Shown here: positions 8,572 through 17,771 of the stretch, in pieces | How the letters are laid out: each line of letters opens with the position of its first letter | Numbering within the stretch: position 1 is the stretch's first letter | DNA from: CAWANF01 sp963783355 | Lineage (GTDB): Bacteria > Bacteroidota > Rhodothermia > Balneolales > DATFMH01 | Direction of reading: 5' to 3' | DNA length: 64,000 nt | Assembly (NCBI GenBank): GCA_963783355.1 | Contig: CAWANF010000011.1 | Location: 1 to 64,000, forward strand | The notes under the pieces: model-generated | What the model was told of the DNA's origin: nothing | What the model saw: only the letters and a program-made list of their open reading frames with translations | Database searches by the model: none | Position numbers and translations under genes: made by a program

Positions 8572-10370
8572 CGGATATTAAAACCGGGGAATGGAGAAAA
8601 ACGACCCAGGACTTAATCCCGAAAACCTATAAACCGAGTCCCGCAGGACAATATGATTTATATCCCGGATTTCCGGTTGGCAAACATAAGATTGATGCTG
8701 GTTTTAAGGCTTTATCTGAAAAAATTTGTACTTATAAAACCATCATTATTGATGGATATGTCGGAATATTTTGGGAACAATTCAGAGAACAACTTGGATC
8801 TGAACTTTCCAGGCGCGGGCTGAATGTACAGTGGATTTCCACGAGTGATTTTATGCTGCCAGAACATGAAATCGATGAAATGTTAATTCCCTTTTTGGGT
8901 GGAGCTGATCCCATTTTTGGTACACGATACAAAGGCTCTCTTTCCGACTTTTTTGATTTGGATTCATTTTCCAAAATCCGTATACAAAATGAGGATTTAA
9001 CGATTATTTATGGTCCCGGTGCCAACCTGATCCATTCCAATCCCGACGCGCTTATTATTTATCTGGATCTGCCCAAAAATGAAATACAATTTCGCAGTCG
9101 TGCCGGCACAATTTGCAATTTGGGAAAAACTGAAGCCGAGAATCCAAAACGAATGTATAAGCGTTTTTACTTTGTTGATTGGATTGTCCTGAATCAACAC
9201 AAGAAAAAACTGCTCAATAAAATTGATATCCTTGTTGATGTCCAACGTCCGGAGGTACCGGTTTTAATTTCAGGGAATGATTTTCGGAATGTACTCGGTG
9301 GAATGTCAGAAAATTACTTTCGCGTCCGTCCCTGGTTTGAACCGGGAGTTTGGGGCGGTCAGTGGTGCCTCAATAAGATACCTCAACTACCTGAAAATGT
9401 ACCGAATTATGCTTGGTCGTTTGAATTGATTGTCCCGGAAAACGGACTCCTTCTCGAAAGCCAGGGACTTTTGCTGGAAGCTTCCTTCGATTGGCTGATG
9501 TATCATAATAATAAAGCTATCATCGGCAATTCAGTTGATTCATTTGGCGATGAATTTCCTATACGATTTGATTTTCTTGACACCTTTGACGGGGGCAATT
9601 TATCAGTACAATGTCATCCGGGGCTGAATTATATACGGAAAAACTTTGGAGAAAAATTCACACAGGATGAAACATATTATATCCTGGATTGTGAACCCGG
9701 CGCTAAAGTTTATCTGGGATTTAAGAATGATATCAAACCGGAACTTTTCAGAAAAGATCTTGAAGAAAGTTTTGAAAAAGCAACTACAGTAAATATTGAC
9801 CAGTACGTTCAATCTCATCCGGCTCATAAACACGATTTATTTTTGATTCCGAATGGGACTATTCACTGTTCCGGGATCAATAATTTGGTGCTTGAAATCA
9901 GTGCTACTCCATATATATTCACTTTTAAAATGTACGACTGGATGCGGCTTGATTTAGATGGAAAGCCACGTCCCATTAATATAGAGCGGGCATTTGACAA
10001 CCTGCATTTTGAACGTAAAGGCGAATATGTACAACAAAACCTGATAAGCAAACCTTATATTTTGGAAGAAGGTGAGAACTGGCGATTAATCCATTTGCCC
10101 ACCCATGCCGATCACTTTTATGACGTACATCGCTTTGAATTCACGGGAAGCGTTACTGCAGAGACCAGTGGTTCATGCCACGTTTTGAGCCTTGTGGAAG
10201 GGTCTACTGTTCTTTTACGAACCAAACATGGCAGGGAACATCGATTCAATTATGCCGAGACTTTTGTCATACCTGCCGCTGCCGAAGAATATGAGCTTGT
10301 CAATGAAGGCCAGAACGAAATAAAAGTCATAAAAGCATTTATAAAAGACGGGTATCAACTTCCTGACTAA
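8568..10370 (+). CDS. Class I mannose-6-phosphate isomerase with a kinase-like N-terminal domain
   Basis: A 600-residue protein, far longer than ordinary ManA (about 300-400). Residues 1-235 look like a P-loop kinase domain of the uridine-kinase type (IIIDGY start, a STSDF strand end, LTIIYGPG, LIIYLDLP, then KRMYKRFYFVDW). The expected GxxxxGK[ST] loop is absent; GYVGIFWEQF stands in its place. Residues 245-600 are a class I phosphomannose isomerase: NYFRVRPWFEPGVWGGQW, QCHPGLNY, HKHDLFLIPNGTIHCSG and LEISATPYIFTFKMYDWM, with a C-terminal cupin. The isomerase should be zinc-dependent. The N-terminal half is probably a non-catalytic or sensory domain. It is the last gene of the operon, overlapping the previous gene by 4 nt. 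Confidence 0.8.
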   Translation: MTDIKTGEWRKTTQDLIPKTYKPSPAGQYDLYPGFPVGKHKIDAGFKALSEKICTYKTIIIDGYVGIFWEQFREQLGSELSRRGLNVQWISTSDFMLPEHEIDEMLIPFLGGADPIFGTRYKGSLSDFFDLDSFSKIRIQNEDLTIIYGPGANLIHSNPDALIIYLDLPKNEIQFRSRAGTICNLGKTEAENPKRMYKRFYFVDWIVLNQHKKKLLNKIDILVDVQRPEVPVLISGNDFRNVLGGMSENYFRVRPWFEPGVWGGQWCLNKIPQLPENVPNYAWSFELIVPENGLLLESQGLLLEASFDWLMYHNNKAIIGNSVDSFGDEFPIRFDFLDTFDGGNLSVQCHPGLNYIRKNFGEKFTQDETYYILDCEPGAKVYLGFKNDIKPELFRKDLEESFEKATTVNIDQYVQSHPAHKHDLFLIPNGTIHCSGINNLVLEISATPYIFTFKMYDWMRLDLDGKPRPINIERAFDNLHFERKGEYVQQNLISKPYILEEGENWRLIHLPTHADHFYDVHRFEFTGSVTAETSGSCHVLSLVEGSTVLLRTKHGREHRFNYAETFVIPAAAEEYELVNEGQNEIKVIKAFIKDGYQLPD

Positions 10371-10380
10371 ACCTAATAAA

Positions 10381-10431
10381 AAGGCCAAAGAGCCGGATAA
10401 AACCTATGATTAAAAACGGCTCTTCGGCCTT
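10381..10431. terminator. Bidirectional hairpin between convergent operons
   Basis: AAGGCCAAAGAGCCG (10381-10395) and CGGCTCTTCGGCCTT (10417-10431) form a 15-bp stem with one mismatch around a 21-nt loop. It sits between the plus-strand sugar-phosphate operon, which ends at 10370, and the minus-strand GH5 gene, which ends at 10447. The T-rich side is the minus-strand exit, so it best serves the GH5 transcript but can close both. Confidence 0.75.
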
Positions 10432-10446
10432 ACCAGGAAATGACTG

Positions 10447-11715
10447 CTAATTAATTGCAACCGGTTTTAATCCGAGAGCTTTGATATACCCCGGATTTGG
10501 TTCGCAGTTTTTCAATTTCATATTGTTTAAAAAATCCTTCAGGGCTATCCTGCTGTGCTCAAATGGGGGCCTCGCCTGTTCCATCTCTTTATATCCCAGT
10601 CCCCATTGTTTGGCAAAAGCGGTGATCTCATCCCAGTATTTTGGCTTTTTAATGGTAACAATACAACTGGCTGCATCCATTTTTTTGTATGGCCAAAATG
10701 ACCAGCCAATATCATTTTTATCCAACAATTCACGGAATGACTGTACCCATCCGTCTTTATTTTCTCCCGACTCACCCAGCCAGATTGGGACATGATATTT
10801 ATCTCTGAAATCAACATATTCCTGAATCTGATCCTGTGTTGGAGGCATCCAGTATTTATGAAACTCATAAATCATTTTCGAGTCAAAAGGTTTTCCAAAT
10901 GCTTTAAAATTCGTATCCCATTGCGGTCCTTCCACAATGATAATATGCTGTTTATCGATCTTTCTGATTGATTTGGTTATGCGTTTGTATAGCGGCTCCA
11001 AACGGGTATTCAACGTATCGTATCCCTCAAAAGTCGGGATAGGTTCATTTAATAAATCATAACCCAATACAGCCGGGTTATTCTTATACCGTTCCGCAAG
11101 TTTTTTCCAGATTTCAATCAGGCGTTCCTGGCTGACTTTGCTTGTAAATAAGAATGGATATCCCCATCCGTCATCAATATTTTCCCCGGTTTGTCCACCC
11201 GGAGCAGCATGCATATCAAGAATGGCATAGATTCCTTCTTCCCGGCACCATTTTACGACATTATCAAGGATTTTAAATCCTTCCGGCAACCAAATCCCAG
11301 GGTGATCCTCAGGTGTCAAAATCCGGTAGTTTATTGGGATACGAACTGAATTCATCCCAATTTTTTTCAGGTATGCGATATCCGATTTTGTCACATATGT
11401 GTTTAAGTATTCTTTCCAAAATGCACGCGCCTCTGCCGGTCCGACTAATTCAGAAACAACCTCATGTATCTGTCTCGGCGCCACTGCTTTGTTGAACTTC
11501 CACATATATCCCTCCTGAAGCAGCCAGTTACCCAGGCCGATACCCTTTAAATGTAATTCTTTCCCATTAGGTGCTATTATTTTATCACCCTGAACGGTAA
11601 CGAATTTGGCTTTGGAAGTCTGTGCCCAAACATTGTTATTCAGGCTTAATCCCGTAACCAAAATCAAACCTAATAATGACAAAAACATGAATCGTATTGC
11701 TTCGGAGATTTTCAT
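10447..11715 (-). CDS. Exported GH5-family glucanase
   Basis: The 422-residue protein has a signal peptide (1-31, ending VWAQ) and a GH5 TIM barrel. The catalytic residues are visible: acid/base Glu224 in YDLLNEP and nucleophile Glu315 in IWLGESG. Supporting motifs are GIGLGNWLLQEGYMW, VRIPINY and LDMHAAPGGQ. The GxGNWL opening and overall form resemble exo-beta-1,3-glucanase-like and related GH5 members rather than plain cellulases. It is the last gene of the beta-glucan locus and probably cleaves glucan side chains or oligosaccharides outside the inner membrane. Its exact linkage cannot be assigned. A terminator-like hairpin lies just upstream (11750-11783), so expression may be lower than that of earlier genes or come from its own promoter. 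Confidence 0.8.
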   Translation of the reverse strand: MKISEAIRFMFLSLLGLILVTGLSLNNNVWAQTSKAKFVTVQGDKIIAPNGKELHLKGIGLGNWLLQEGYMWKFNKAVAPRQIHEVVSELVGPAEARAFWKEYLNTYVTKSDIAYLKKIGMNSVRIPINYRILTPEDHPGIWLPEGFKILDNVVKWCREEGIYAILDMHAAPGGQTGENIDDGWGYPFLFTSKVSQERLIEIWKKLAERYKNNPAVLGYDLLNEPIPTFEGYDTLNTRLEPLYKRITKSIRKIDKQHIIIVEGPQWDTNFKAFGKPFDSKMIYEFHKYWMPPTQDQIQEYVDFRDKYHVPIWLGESGENKDGWVQSFRELLDKNDIGWSFWPYKKMDAASCIVTIKKPKYWDEITAFAKQWGLGYKEMEQARPPFEHSRIALKDFLNNMKLKNCEPNPGYIKALGLKPVAIN

Positions 11716-11749
11716 AATTGCAAGTTTTAAAGTCTCTTATGGATTTTAA

Positions 11750-11783
11750 AAAATGACAGGGCCATGCCCGACCCTGCCATTTT
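11750..11783 (-). terminator. Hairpin between the frameshifted GH3 and GH5 genes
   Basis: On the minus strand AAAATGGCAGGG and CCCTGTCATTTT form a 12-bp stem with one G-U pair and a 10-nt loop, followed by TTTAAAA. It lies about 50 nt past the GH3 stop and 35 nt before the GH5 start, and may act as a partial terminator within the locus. Confidence 0.55.
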
Positions 11784-11832
11784 TAGGGGATCTGAAAATT
11801 ATATTCCGGGTAAATCAGATTTTGTTAAAAAA

Positions 11833-13660
11833 CTAATACGACAATCCAAAGCCGTAGGGAAATAACGGATGTATTTTTGGATCATTAACTTTTACAGGAA
11901 CTTGTGACATATCTTTAGGCCAGGCTTGTGATAATTTACCTGTCGGTGCATAATCACCAAATAAAACATCAGCTACACCTTCCCCCTCGGATCCCGGCAA
12001 CCAGGCCATCATTACGGCCGGAGCCTGCTCAATGACTTTGGTCATGACCAAAGGACGTCCTGCTACAACGACCACGACATATGGAACTCCTGATTTTCGA
12101 ACATTGGCAATTGTGGTCAGGTCTTCTTCAGATAAATTCAAATTTTTCCTGTCGCCCGCGGTTTCAGCATACGGTTTTTCACCAATAACGATAACGGCCA
12201 AATCAGAACCTTTTGCTCCTAAACCGTCTTTTGAATACGTTACTTTCGTTGAAGGTGAAACGGCTTTCTTAATTCCATCAAGAATGGTTGTACCTACAGT
12301 AGTATTTCCCGAACCTCCCTGCCATGTTATAGTCCAGCCACCGCATTGATATCCCAGGTTATCCGCATTTTTGCCTGCCACAAAAAGATGTTTGATATTT
12401 TTTGAGATAGGAAGCGTATGATTATCATTTTTCAACAACACCATTGATTCCCTGACAGCTTGCCGGGCTATTTTCCTGTGTGCTTCAGAGCCGACCTGTG
12501 CCGTCAAAGAGCGATCGGCATAGGGATGATCAAACAATCCGATTTGATATTTAACTTTCAGGATTCGGCGAACGGCATCATTTATACGTGACATCGGCAC
12601 CTGATTCGATTTGACCAGTTCCGTTAAGTCCGTAATAAATTCTTCGTATTTATCCGGTACCATAATCATATCGAGACCGGCATTAATGGATTTTTTAATG
12701 TCTTCTTTATAATCGGGGCCTAACTGATTGATGGCTGCCCAATCCGAAACTAAAAATCCTTTGAATCCCATTTCTCCTTTCAGCACATCTGTCAGCAGGT
12801 ATTTGTTTTCATGCATCTTTACGCCGTTCCAGCTGCTGTAAGATACCATAATTGATCCCACACCTGCCTTTATTGCGTCATAGTATGGTTTCAGGTGAAT
12901 TTCACGAAGTACCTTTTCAGAAACCTGTGTATTCCCTTCATTAATTCCGTCAGTCGTTCCCCCGTCACCGACAAAATGTTTAGCACAAGCCAGGATCGAA
13001 GTTCTGTTCCCTCCTAATACTTTTCCCTGTAAACCTTCGACTGCTGCATAAGCCATTTCTGAAACCAGGTCCGGCATTTCTCCAAATCCTTCGTAAGTGC
13101 GTCCCCACCGAATATTTTGTGGTACGGCAAGACAAGGAGCAAACGCCCAGTTAATGCCCGTTCCGGCAACTTCAACGGCTGTAGCATGTTCTACTTTTCT
13201 GACAAGAGCCGTATCCCGTGTTGCCCCCAGGGCGATATTATGCGGGAAGATGGTAGCTCCATAGATATTGTTGTTTCCATGAACAGCGTCAATCCCATAA
13301 ATCAATGGAATTTTAAGTGGGGTCTGCATGGCGTAGTGCTGTAAGCTGTCGTACATGTCCGCCCATTGTAGCCGCCTTAACAGGATCTTTGGGCGAATCT
13401 CCTCCACTGAGCAAAGAACCAATATAATATTTCTCTATATCCTTCGGATCTTTAAGAAACGAGTGATCGACCTGGGTCATCTGGCCAATTTTTTCAGCCA
13501 GACTCATTTTCGATAACAGAGTATCGACTTTTTGATCGATTGTAGGCCCTTTCATTGCAGCCGGTTTTTGTTTCATATTATTACAGCTGACAGCAATAAT
13601 AAATAATAATACAGTATATGCTGCGATTCGAGTTTTTAAATGTTTAATTGTCATATTCAT
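11833..13660 (-). pseudogene. GH3 beta-glucosidase lipoprotein, frameshifted
   Basis: Two overlapping minus-strand frames (13660 to 13313, and 13422 to 11833) together encode one GH3 enzyme of about 608 residues. The first gives a lipoprotein signal (FIIAVSCNN) and the GH3 start (MSLAEKIGQMTQVDHS). The second continues from ADMYDSLQHY through YGIDAVHGNNN, the nucleophile motif VSDWAAI, and the end IHPLFPYGFGLSY. The join is at 13362-13364: one extra C on the plus strand turns ATGGCGGAC into ATGGGCGGAC on the coding strand. Removing one base restores a continuous gene. The short C-terminus without an Fn3-like domain is normal for this exo-glucanase-type subgroup. It is either a recent knockout or a sequence error; nothing else in the gene has decayed. 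Confidence 0.8.
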
Positions 13661-13681
13661 AATTTTCCTGGATGGTTACTC

Positions 13682-16204
13682 TTATTTAAGTACAACAACC
13701 TGTTTTAAAGGAATATCCCTTGAAGAACGCCCTATCATGATCTCATATTTACCGGGATCAACAGTCCATTGATTTTTCATTGGATTATAATAGTGGAATG
13801 CGTCTCTGTTCAGAGTGAAATGAACCGTTTTAGATTCACCTGGTTTCAACTCTACCCGGGCAAAGTTTTTCAATTCTTTAACCGGTCGTGCAATCTCCGG
13901 ATTCTGTTCTCCCACATATATTTCAGCCACTTCCGCGCCTGTTCTTTTCCCCGTATTTGTTATCTGAAATGAACCTTTTATTTCGGGATTTAGAGAGCTG
14001 GACTCTGAATTAATTTTCAAATCATCAAATGAAAACGAAGTGTAGGATAAGCCATATCCAAATGGAAAAAGCGGGGTAATATCATTCTTATCGAAATACC
14101 GGTATCCAACGAAAATACCTTCGCTATAATGAGCCACGCTGTCCTTAGGCATGTAGGTTTTATATGCCGGTTCGTCGGACCATTTCTGCGGAAATGTGAT
14201 ACATAATTTCCCTGATGGATTATAATTCCCAAGTAAAACATCGGTAATAGCATTGCCAACTTCTTCACCGCCAAACCAGGCATCAATAACTCCGTCTACA
14301 TGATCCAGCCATGGCATTGTCACCGGAGCTCCAGCATTGAGAACAACAACAGTATGCTTATTTTTACCGGCGATGGTACTAATCAATTCATCCTGTTTAC
14401 CTGCCAGGCTTAAACTGCTGCGATCATGACCCTCAGATTCCACTTCTTTACTGTCTCCGGCAAAAACAAGCACCATGTCAGAATTGGCTGCTAATTTTTC
14501 AGCCTCACTTATCAATTCTTCATTCGTTGGGCGAAGGCCAAATTTAATAAAATGCACCGGCATTCCCGGCGTTTCCCGATATTTTAACTGAACATGATAT
14601 TTCCTGTTTGCATCCAGATGAGCTCTGTAGGTCGTAACCCCCGTTCCAAAACCACGTTTCGCCTGTGCTACTGATTTGCCGTCTATTAATAATTCGAAAA
14701 TATTATTATTAACAATATCAAAAACATAATCTTCTGATTTCGGAACGGTTAAATTACCTGTCCAGATTACTGAAAAACCTTTTTTGAAATTTTTCTTATC
14801 CAGTTTCAAATTATTATCAAAACCGAAATCCCTGAAATCAATCATTTTATCAATTCTTTGAACCTGAACTTTGCCGGAAAAATCATCACTATTAAAATAA
14901 GTTCCTGTCCAGCCATGATTATGCATACCTGAGGTCACAAACTGGGGATTTACAGGCTGAACATCACTATCGAGCATAACTCCCGGAGCGTATTTTATCT
15001 TTACCTTCCCCCCAAGCTTTTTCCGTAATGCCTGCAATGGGGAAACCGAAAAGTAGGGTGTCACCATAGCACTGCCGCCACCTGTTACTCTTGCAATACC
15101 GGCACTTGTCCCGATGACCGCAATGGTCTTTACCTTTTTGGTGTTCAAAGGTAAAATGTTATTCTGATTTTTTAGAAGTACGATACCCTCTTTTTCGGTC
15201 TTAAGAGCAATTTGACGATTCTCACGGCTGTTTACCAAGCTTGAATCGGCCTTATTCTGATGATCAAACATTCCCAGTTTAAACATCACTCGTAAAATTC
15301 TGCGGACTTTGTCATTTATGGTTGATACTTTAATCGTACCCTCTTTAATGGCATTATCCAGTGTCTTGTTATTCAGATACTTACCCGTTGGCATTTCCAG
15401 ATCTAAACCATTGTTCACTGTCTGAATTGAACTGTGAACAGCGCCCCAGTCGGACATAATCAGGCCTTTGAAACCCCATTCATTTTTTAATACCTCGTTT
15501 AATAAATAATTATTTTCGCTGCAATAATATCCGTTCACTTTATTATATGCCGCCATCACAGCCAGAACGTCCGCATCCTTTACCGCCGCTTTAAACGCCG
15601 GAAAATAAATCTCTTCCAATGCCCGCTTGCTTACTTTAACATCAACATACATGCGGTTGTCTTCTTCGTTATTTGCAACGAAATGCTTTATTGTGGCTGC
15701 CACATGTTCTTGTTGAACCCCCTTTATATAACTAACGGCTATTTTTGAAGTCAGATAGGGATCTTCTCCATAAGCTTCAAATGTACGACCGTTCAATGGC
15801 ATTCTGGCAATGTTTACATTTGGTCCAAGTATTACATTTCGTCCTTTTCCCCTGACTTCACGTCCTATTGCTTCCCCGACTTTTCTTACAAGTGCAGTAT
15901 CCCACGTTGAGGCGATGGATGGCCCTGACGGAAATGCAGTAGCTTTTCCCCAGCGCACACCAAGCGGCCCGTCATCCATTTTCAAAGAAGGGATTCCAAG
16001 TTTTTTAAATTCTTTGGTTCCAAATCCGGTACCTCCCAACAAATCGATCTTCTCTTTCAGTGTCATTCGACTCATTAAGTCTTTAACCCTGTTCTCGATG
16101 GTTTGAGATGCATCTTTATAAACAGGCTTTACAGGCCTTAAACCCAAACTAAAAAAAACGGTAACTAAAGCTATACTAAGATATTTTACGATTTTTAATC
16201 GCAT
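13682..16204 (-). CDS. GH3 beta-glucosidase with PA14 and Fn3-like domains
   Basis: The 840-residue protein has an N-terminal signal or anchor (1-22). The GH3 catalytic barrel (about 38-320) carries the nucleophile Asp252 in IMSDWGA and the substrate-binding KHF motif at 173-175. Residues 340-425 and 560-690 form the second GH3 domain with ESEGHDR containing the likely acid/base Glu. A PA14 domain (about 430-560, GTYFNSDDFSG to YHVQLKYRETPG) is inserted in it. An Fn3-like domain (about 745-838) ends the protein. PA14-bearing GH3 enzymes remove terminal beta-glucose from glucooligosaccharides. It probably acts in the periplasm on products of the GH16 and GH30 enzymes encoded upstream in the same operon. 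Confidence 0.9.
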   Translation of the reverse strand: MRLKIVKYLSIALVTVFFSLGLRPVKPVYKDASQTIENRVKDLMSRMTLKEKIDLLGGTGFGTKEFKKLGIPSLKMDDGPLGVRWGKATAFPSGPSIASTWDTALVRKVGEAIGREVRGKGRNVILGPNVNIARMPLNGRTFEAYGEDPYLTSKIAVSYIKGVQQEHVAATIKHFVANNEEDNRMYVDVKVSKRALEEIYFPAFKAAVKDADVLAVMAAYNKVNGYYCSENNYLLNEVLKNEWGFKGLIMSDWGAVHSSIQTVNNGLDLEMPTGKYLNNKTLDNAIKEGTIKVSTINDKVRRILRVMFKLGMFDHQNKADSSLVNSRENRQIALKTEKEGIVLLKNQNNILPLNTKKVKTIAVIGTSAGIARVTGGGSAMVTPYFSVSPLQALRKKLGGKVKIKYAPGVMLDSDVQPVNPQFVTSGMHNHGWTGTYFNSDDFSGKVQVQRIDKMIDFRDFGFDNNLKLDKKNFKKGFSVIWTGNLTVPKSEDYVFDIVNNNIFELLIDGKSVAQAKRGFGTGVTTYRAHLDANRKYHVQLKYRETPGMPVHFIKFGLRPTNEELISEAEKLAANSDMVLVFAGDSKEVESEGHDRSSLSLAGKQDELISTIAGKNKHTVVVLNAGAPVTMPWLDHVDGVIDAWFGGEEVGNAITDVLLGNYNPSGKLCITFPQKWSDEPAYKTYMPKDSVAHYSEGIFVGYRYFDKNDITPLFPFGYGLSYTSFSFDDLKINSESSSLNPEIKGSFQITNTGKRTGAEVAEIYVGEQNPEIARPVKELKNFARVELKPGESKTVHFTLNRDAFHYYNPMKNQWTVDPGKYEIMIGRSSRDIPLKQVVVLK

Positions 16205-16250
16205 CTGTACCTCCTGTAAATGATTTATAAAAAAGCCAATTTTTTAAAAA

Positions 16251-17720
16251 TTACTTCCACACATAAGTACCGACTGCTCCGCTATTTAGTGTTGTCGATA
16301 CCGTCTTGCCTGCAAACGTGATGTCAAAACCCTGTTCACTGCTGCTATCATTTAATACTATCAAAACTTTACTTCCGTCCGGTGTTTTAAAAGCAACATT
16401 TGGAAGATTGCCTAATACATTACTTCCAATGCGAACCGATCCCGGCCGTACAAATTTTGCCGCTGATGCAATAATATAATAAGATTCATTTCGGGTAATA
16501 GTTGATCCAATGGTCAGAGCTCCCATACAGGTACTGCACCCACCGGGAGTATGAGGCTGATAATTGGGATCGGAGGCCAGGTTCCATTCCAATACATTTT
16601 TACTCCAATTTCTTGTTGCCCCAATAATTAAGTTTTTCACGGCCCAATCTAAATCCGGTCCGAAATTGCCAGGCCCGCTGGTCCATTGCTCCGTGAAATA
16701 TACATTTTTATCCGGATAGGCATTGTGAACCTTTGACAATGCAGATATACTGCCGCCATACAAATGAAAAGCCGATCCATCCACATATTTATATGCTGCG
16801 GTATCAGCAAGAATAGACATCGGATATCCGGGCTGGTCACAGTTATGATCGTAAATCACAATTTTTGTATCTAACCCTGCCGCTTTGAAAGCGGGCCCCA
16901 GATAATTTTTAACGAAATCTCCTTCCTCTTGGGCGGACATCACCATACTTGGATTATTTCCCCCATAAAGGGGTTCATTTTGAGGTGTAATGGCATTGAT
17001 ATGAATGCCAAGTGACTTCATTGTCTTAATATATTTCACAAAATACTGCGCGTATACTCCATAATATTTTGGATTCAGACTGCCTCCAACCGTACTTCCA
17101 TTTGTTTTCATCCAAACCGGCGCCGACCACGGCGTTGCAATAAGTTGAATATTTGGATCGATGGCAACAATCTCTTGTAAAACGGGAATAACATTATATT
17201 TATCCGGGCCCAAATCAAAGTTTGCCAACGTCGTATCGGTTTGACCGGACGGAATGTCATCGTAAGAAAAAGTATTCTGATTTAAATCTGATGAACCTAT
17301 GCTAAGCCGCAAATAACTGACCCCGATGGAAGTACTATCCGTTGTAAAAAGTTCATGAAGAAGCGCGTCTCTTGTATTAGTCGGTAATTTATATAAGACA
17401 TAGGCACTCCCACCTGTTAAAGCGTAGCCAAAGCCATCAACAGACTGGTAAGTTTGGGTTGTATCCACTGATATTACCTGGTTATTCAGAGAAGACCCGG
17501 ACCACATCAAACTGATGTTTTGTTTTTGAAACAGGGCGCTTTTATCTGCATTCGTCAACCACAAAGCAACATCGGTATTTACCGGTTTTGTTGTTGTGGT
17601 ATCTCCAGATGGTGGTTGTGGTTTACTTCCTACCGCCGTAGGTGCATTGTTGCATCCAATATTCAAAACGCTAAACAGAATAATGACATATAAAAGAGGT
17701 ACATTTATGGTGGACTTCAT
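16251..17720 (-). CDS. GH30 glycosidase lipoprotein, probable endo-beta-1,6-glucanase
   Basis: The 489-residue protein has a lipoprotein signal with Cys23 (VLNIGCNN), a proline/threonine-rich linker (33-47), a (beta/alpha)8 barrel and a C-terminal beta-sandwich (about 400-489). Family GH30 residues are visible: VDGFGYALTGGSA at 94-106, acid/base Glu249 in ITPQNEPL and nucleophile Glu344 in VYFTEQWT. Bacteroidota GH30_3-type enzymes in glucan loci hydrolyse beta-1,6-glucan, and the neighbouring GH16 and GH3 genes support that reading. A glucosylceramidase-like activity is the main alternative. The anchor suggests a cell-surface or outer-membrane position. Confidence 0.85.
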   Translation of the reverse strand: MKSTINVPLLYVIILFSVLNIGCNNAPTAVGSKPQPPSGDTTTTKPVNTDVALWLTNADKSALFQKQNISLMWSGSSLNNQVISVDTTQTYQSVDGFGYALTGGSAYVLYKLPTNTRDALLHELFTTDSTSIGVSYLRLSIGSSDLNQNTFSYDDIPSGQTDTTLANFDLGPDKYNVIPVLQEIVAIDPNIQLIATPWSAPVWMKTNGSTVGGSLNPKYYGVYAQYFVKYIKTMKSLGIHINAITPQNEPLYGGNNPSMVMSAQEEGDFVKNYLGPAFKAAGLDTKIVIYDHNCDQPGYPMSILADTAAYKYVDGSAFHLYGGSISALSKVHNAYPDKNVYFTEQWTSGPGNFGPDLDWAVKNLIIGATRNWSKNVLEWNLASDPNYQPHTPGGCSTCMGALTIGSTITRNESYYIIASAAKFVRPGSVRIGSNVLGNLPNVAFKTPDGSKVLIVLNDSSSEQGFDITFAGKTVSTTLNSGAVGTYVWK

Positions 17721-17771
17721 AATTACAGGAATTAGTTTAAAACAGTTCAGTCTGATATTTTTGGGATCAAT

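Noticed and set aside
11833..13660. Reading the two GH3 frames as two separate genes
   Set aside because: They overlap, each lacks what the other has (signal and N-terminal GH3 versus catalytic core), and removal of one base gives a single normal-length enzyme.
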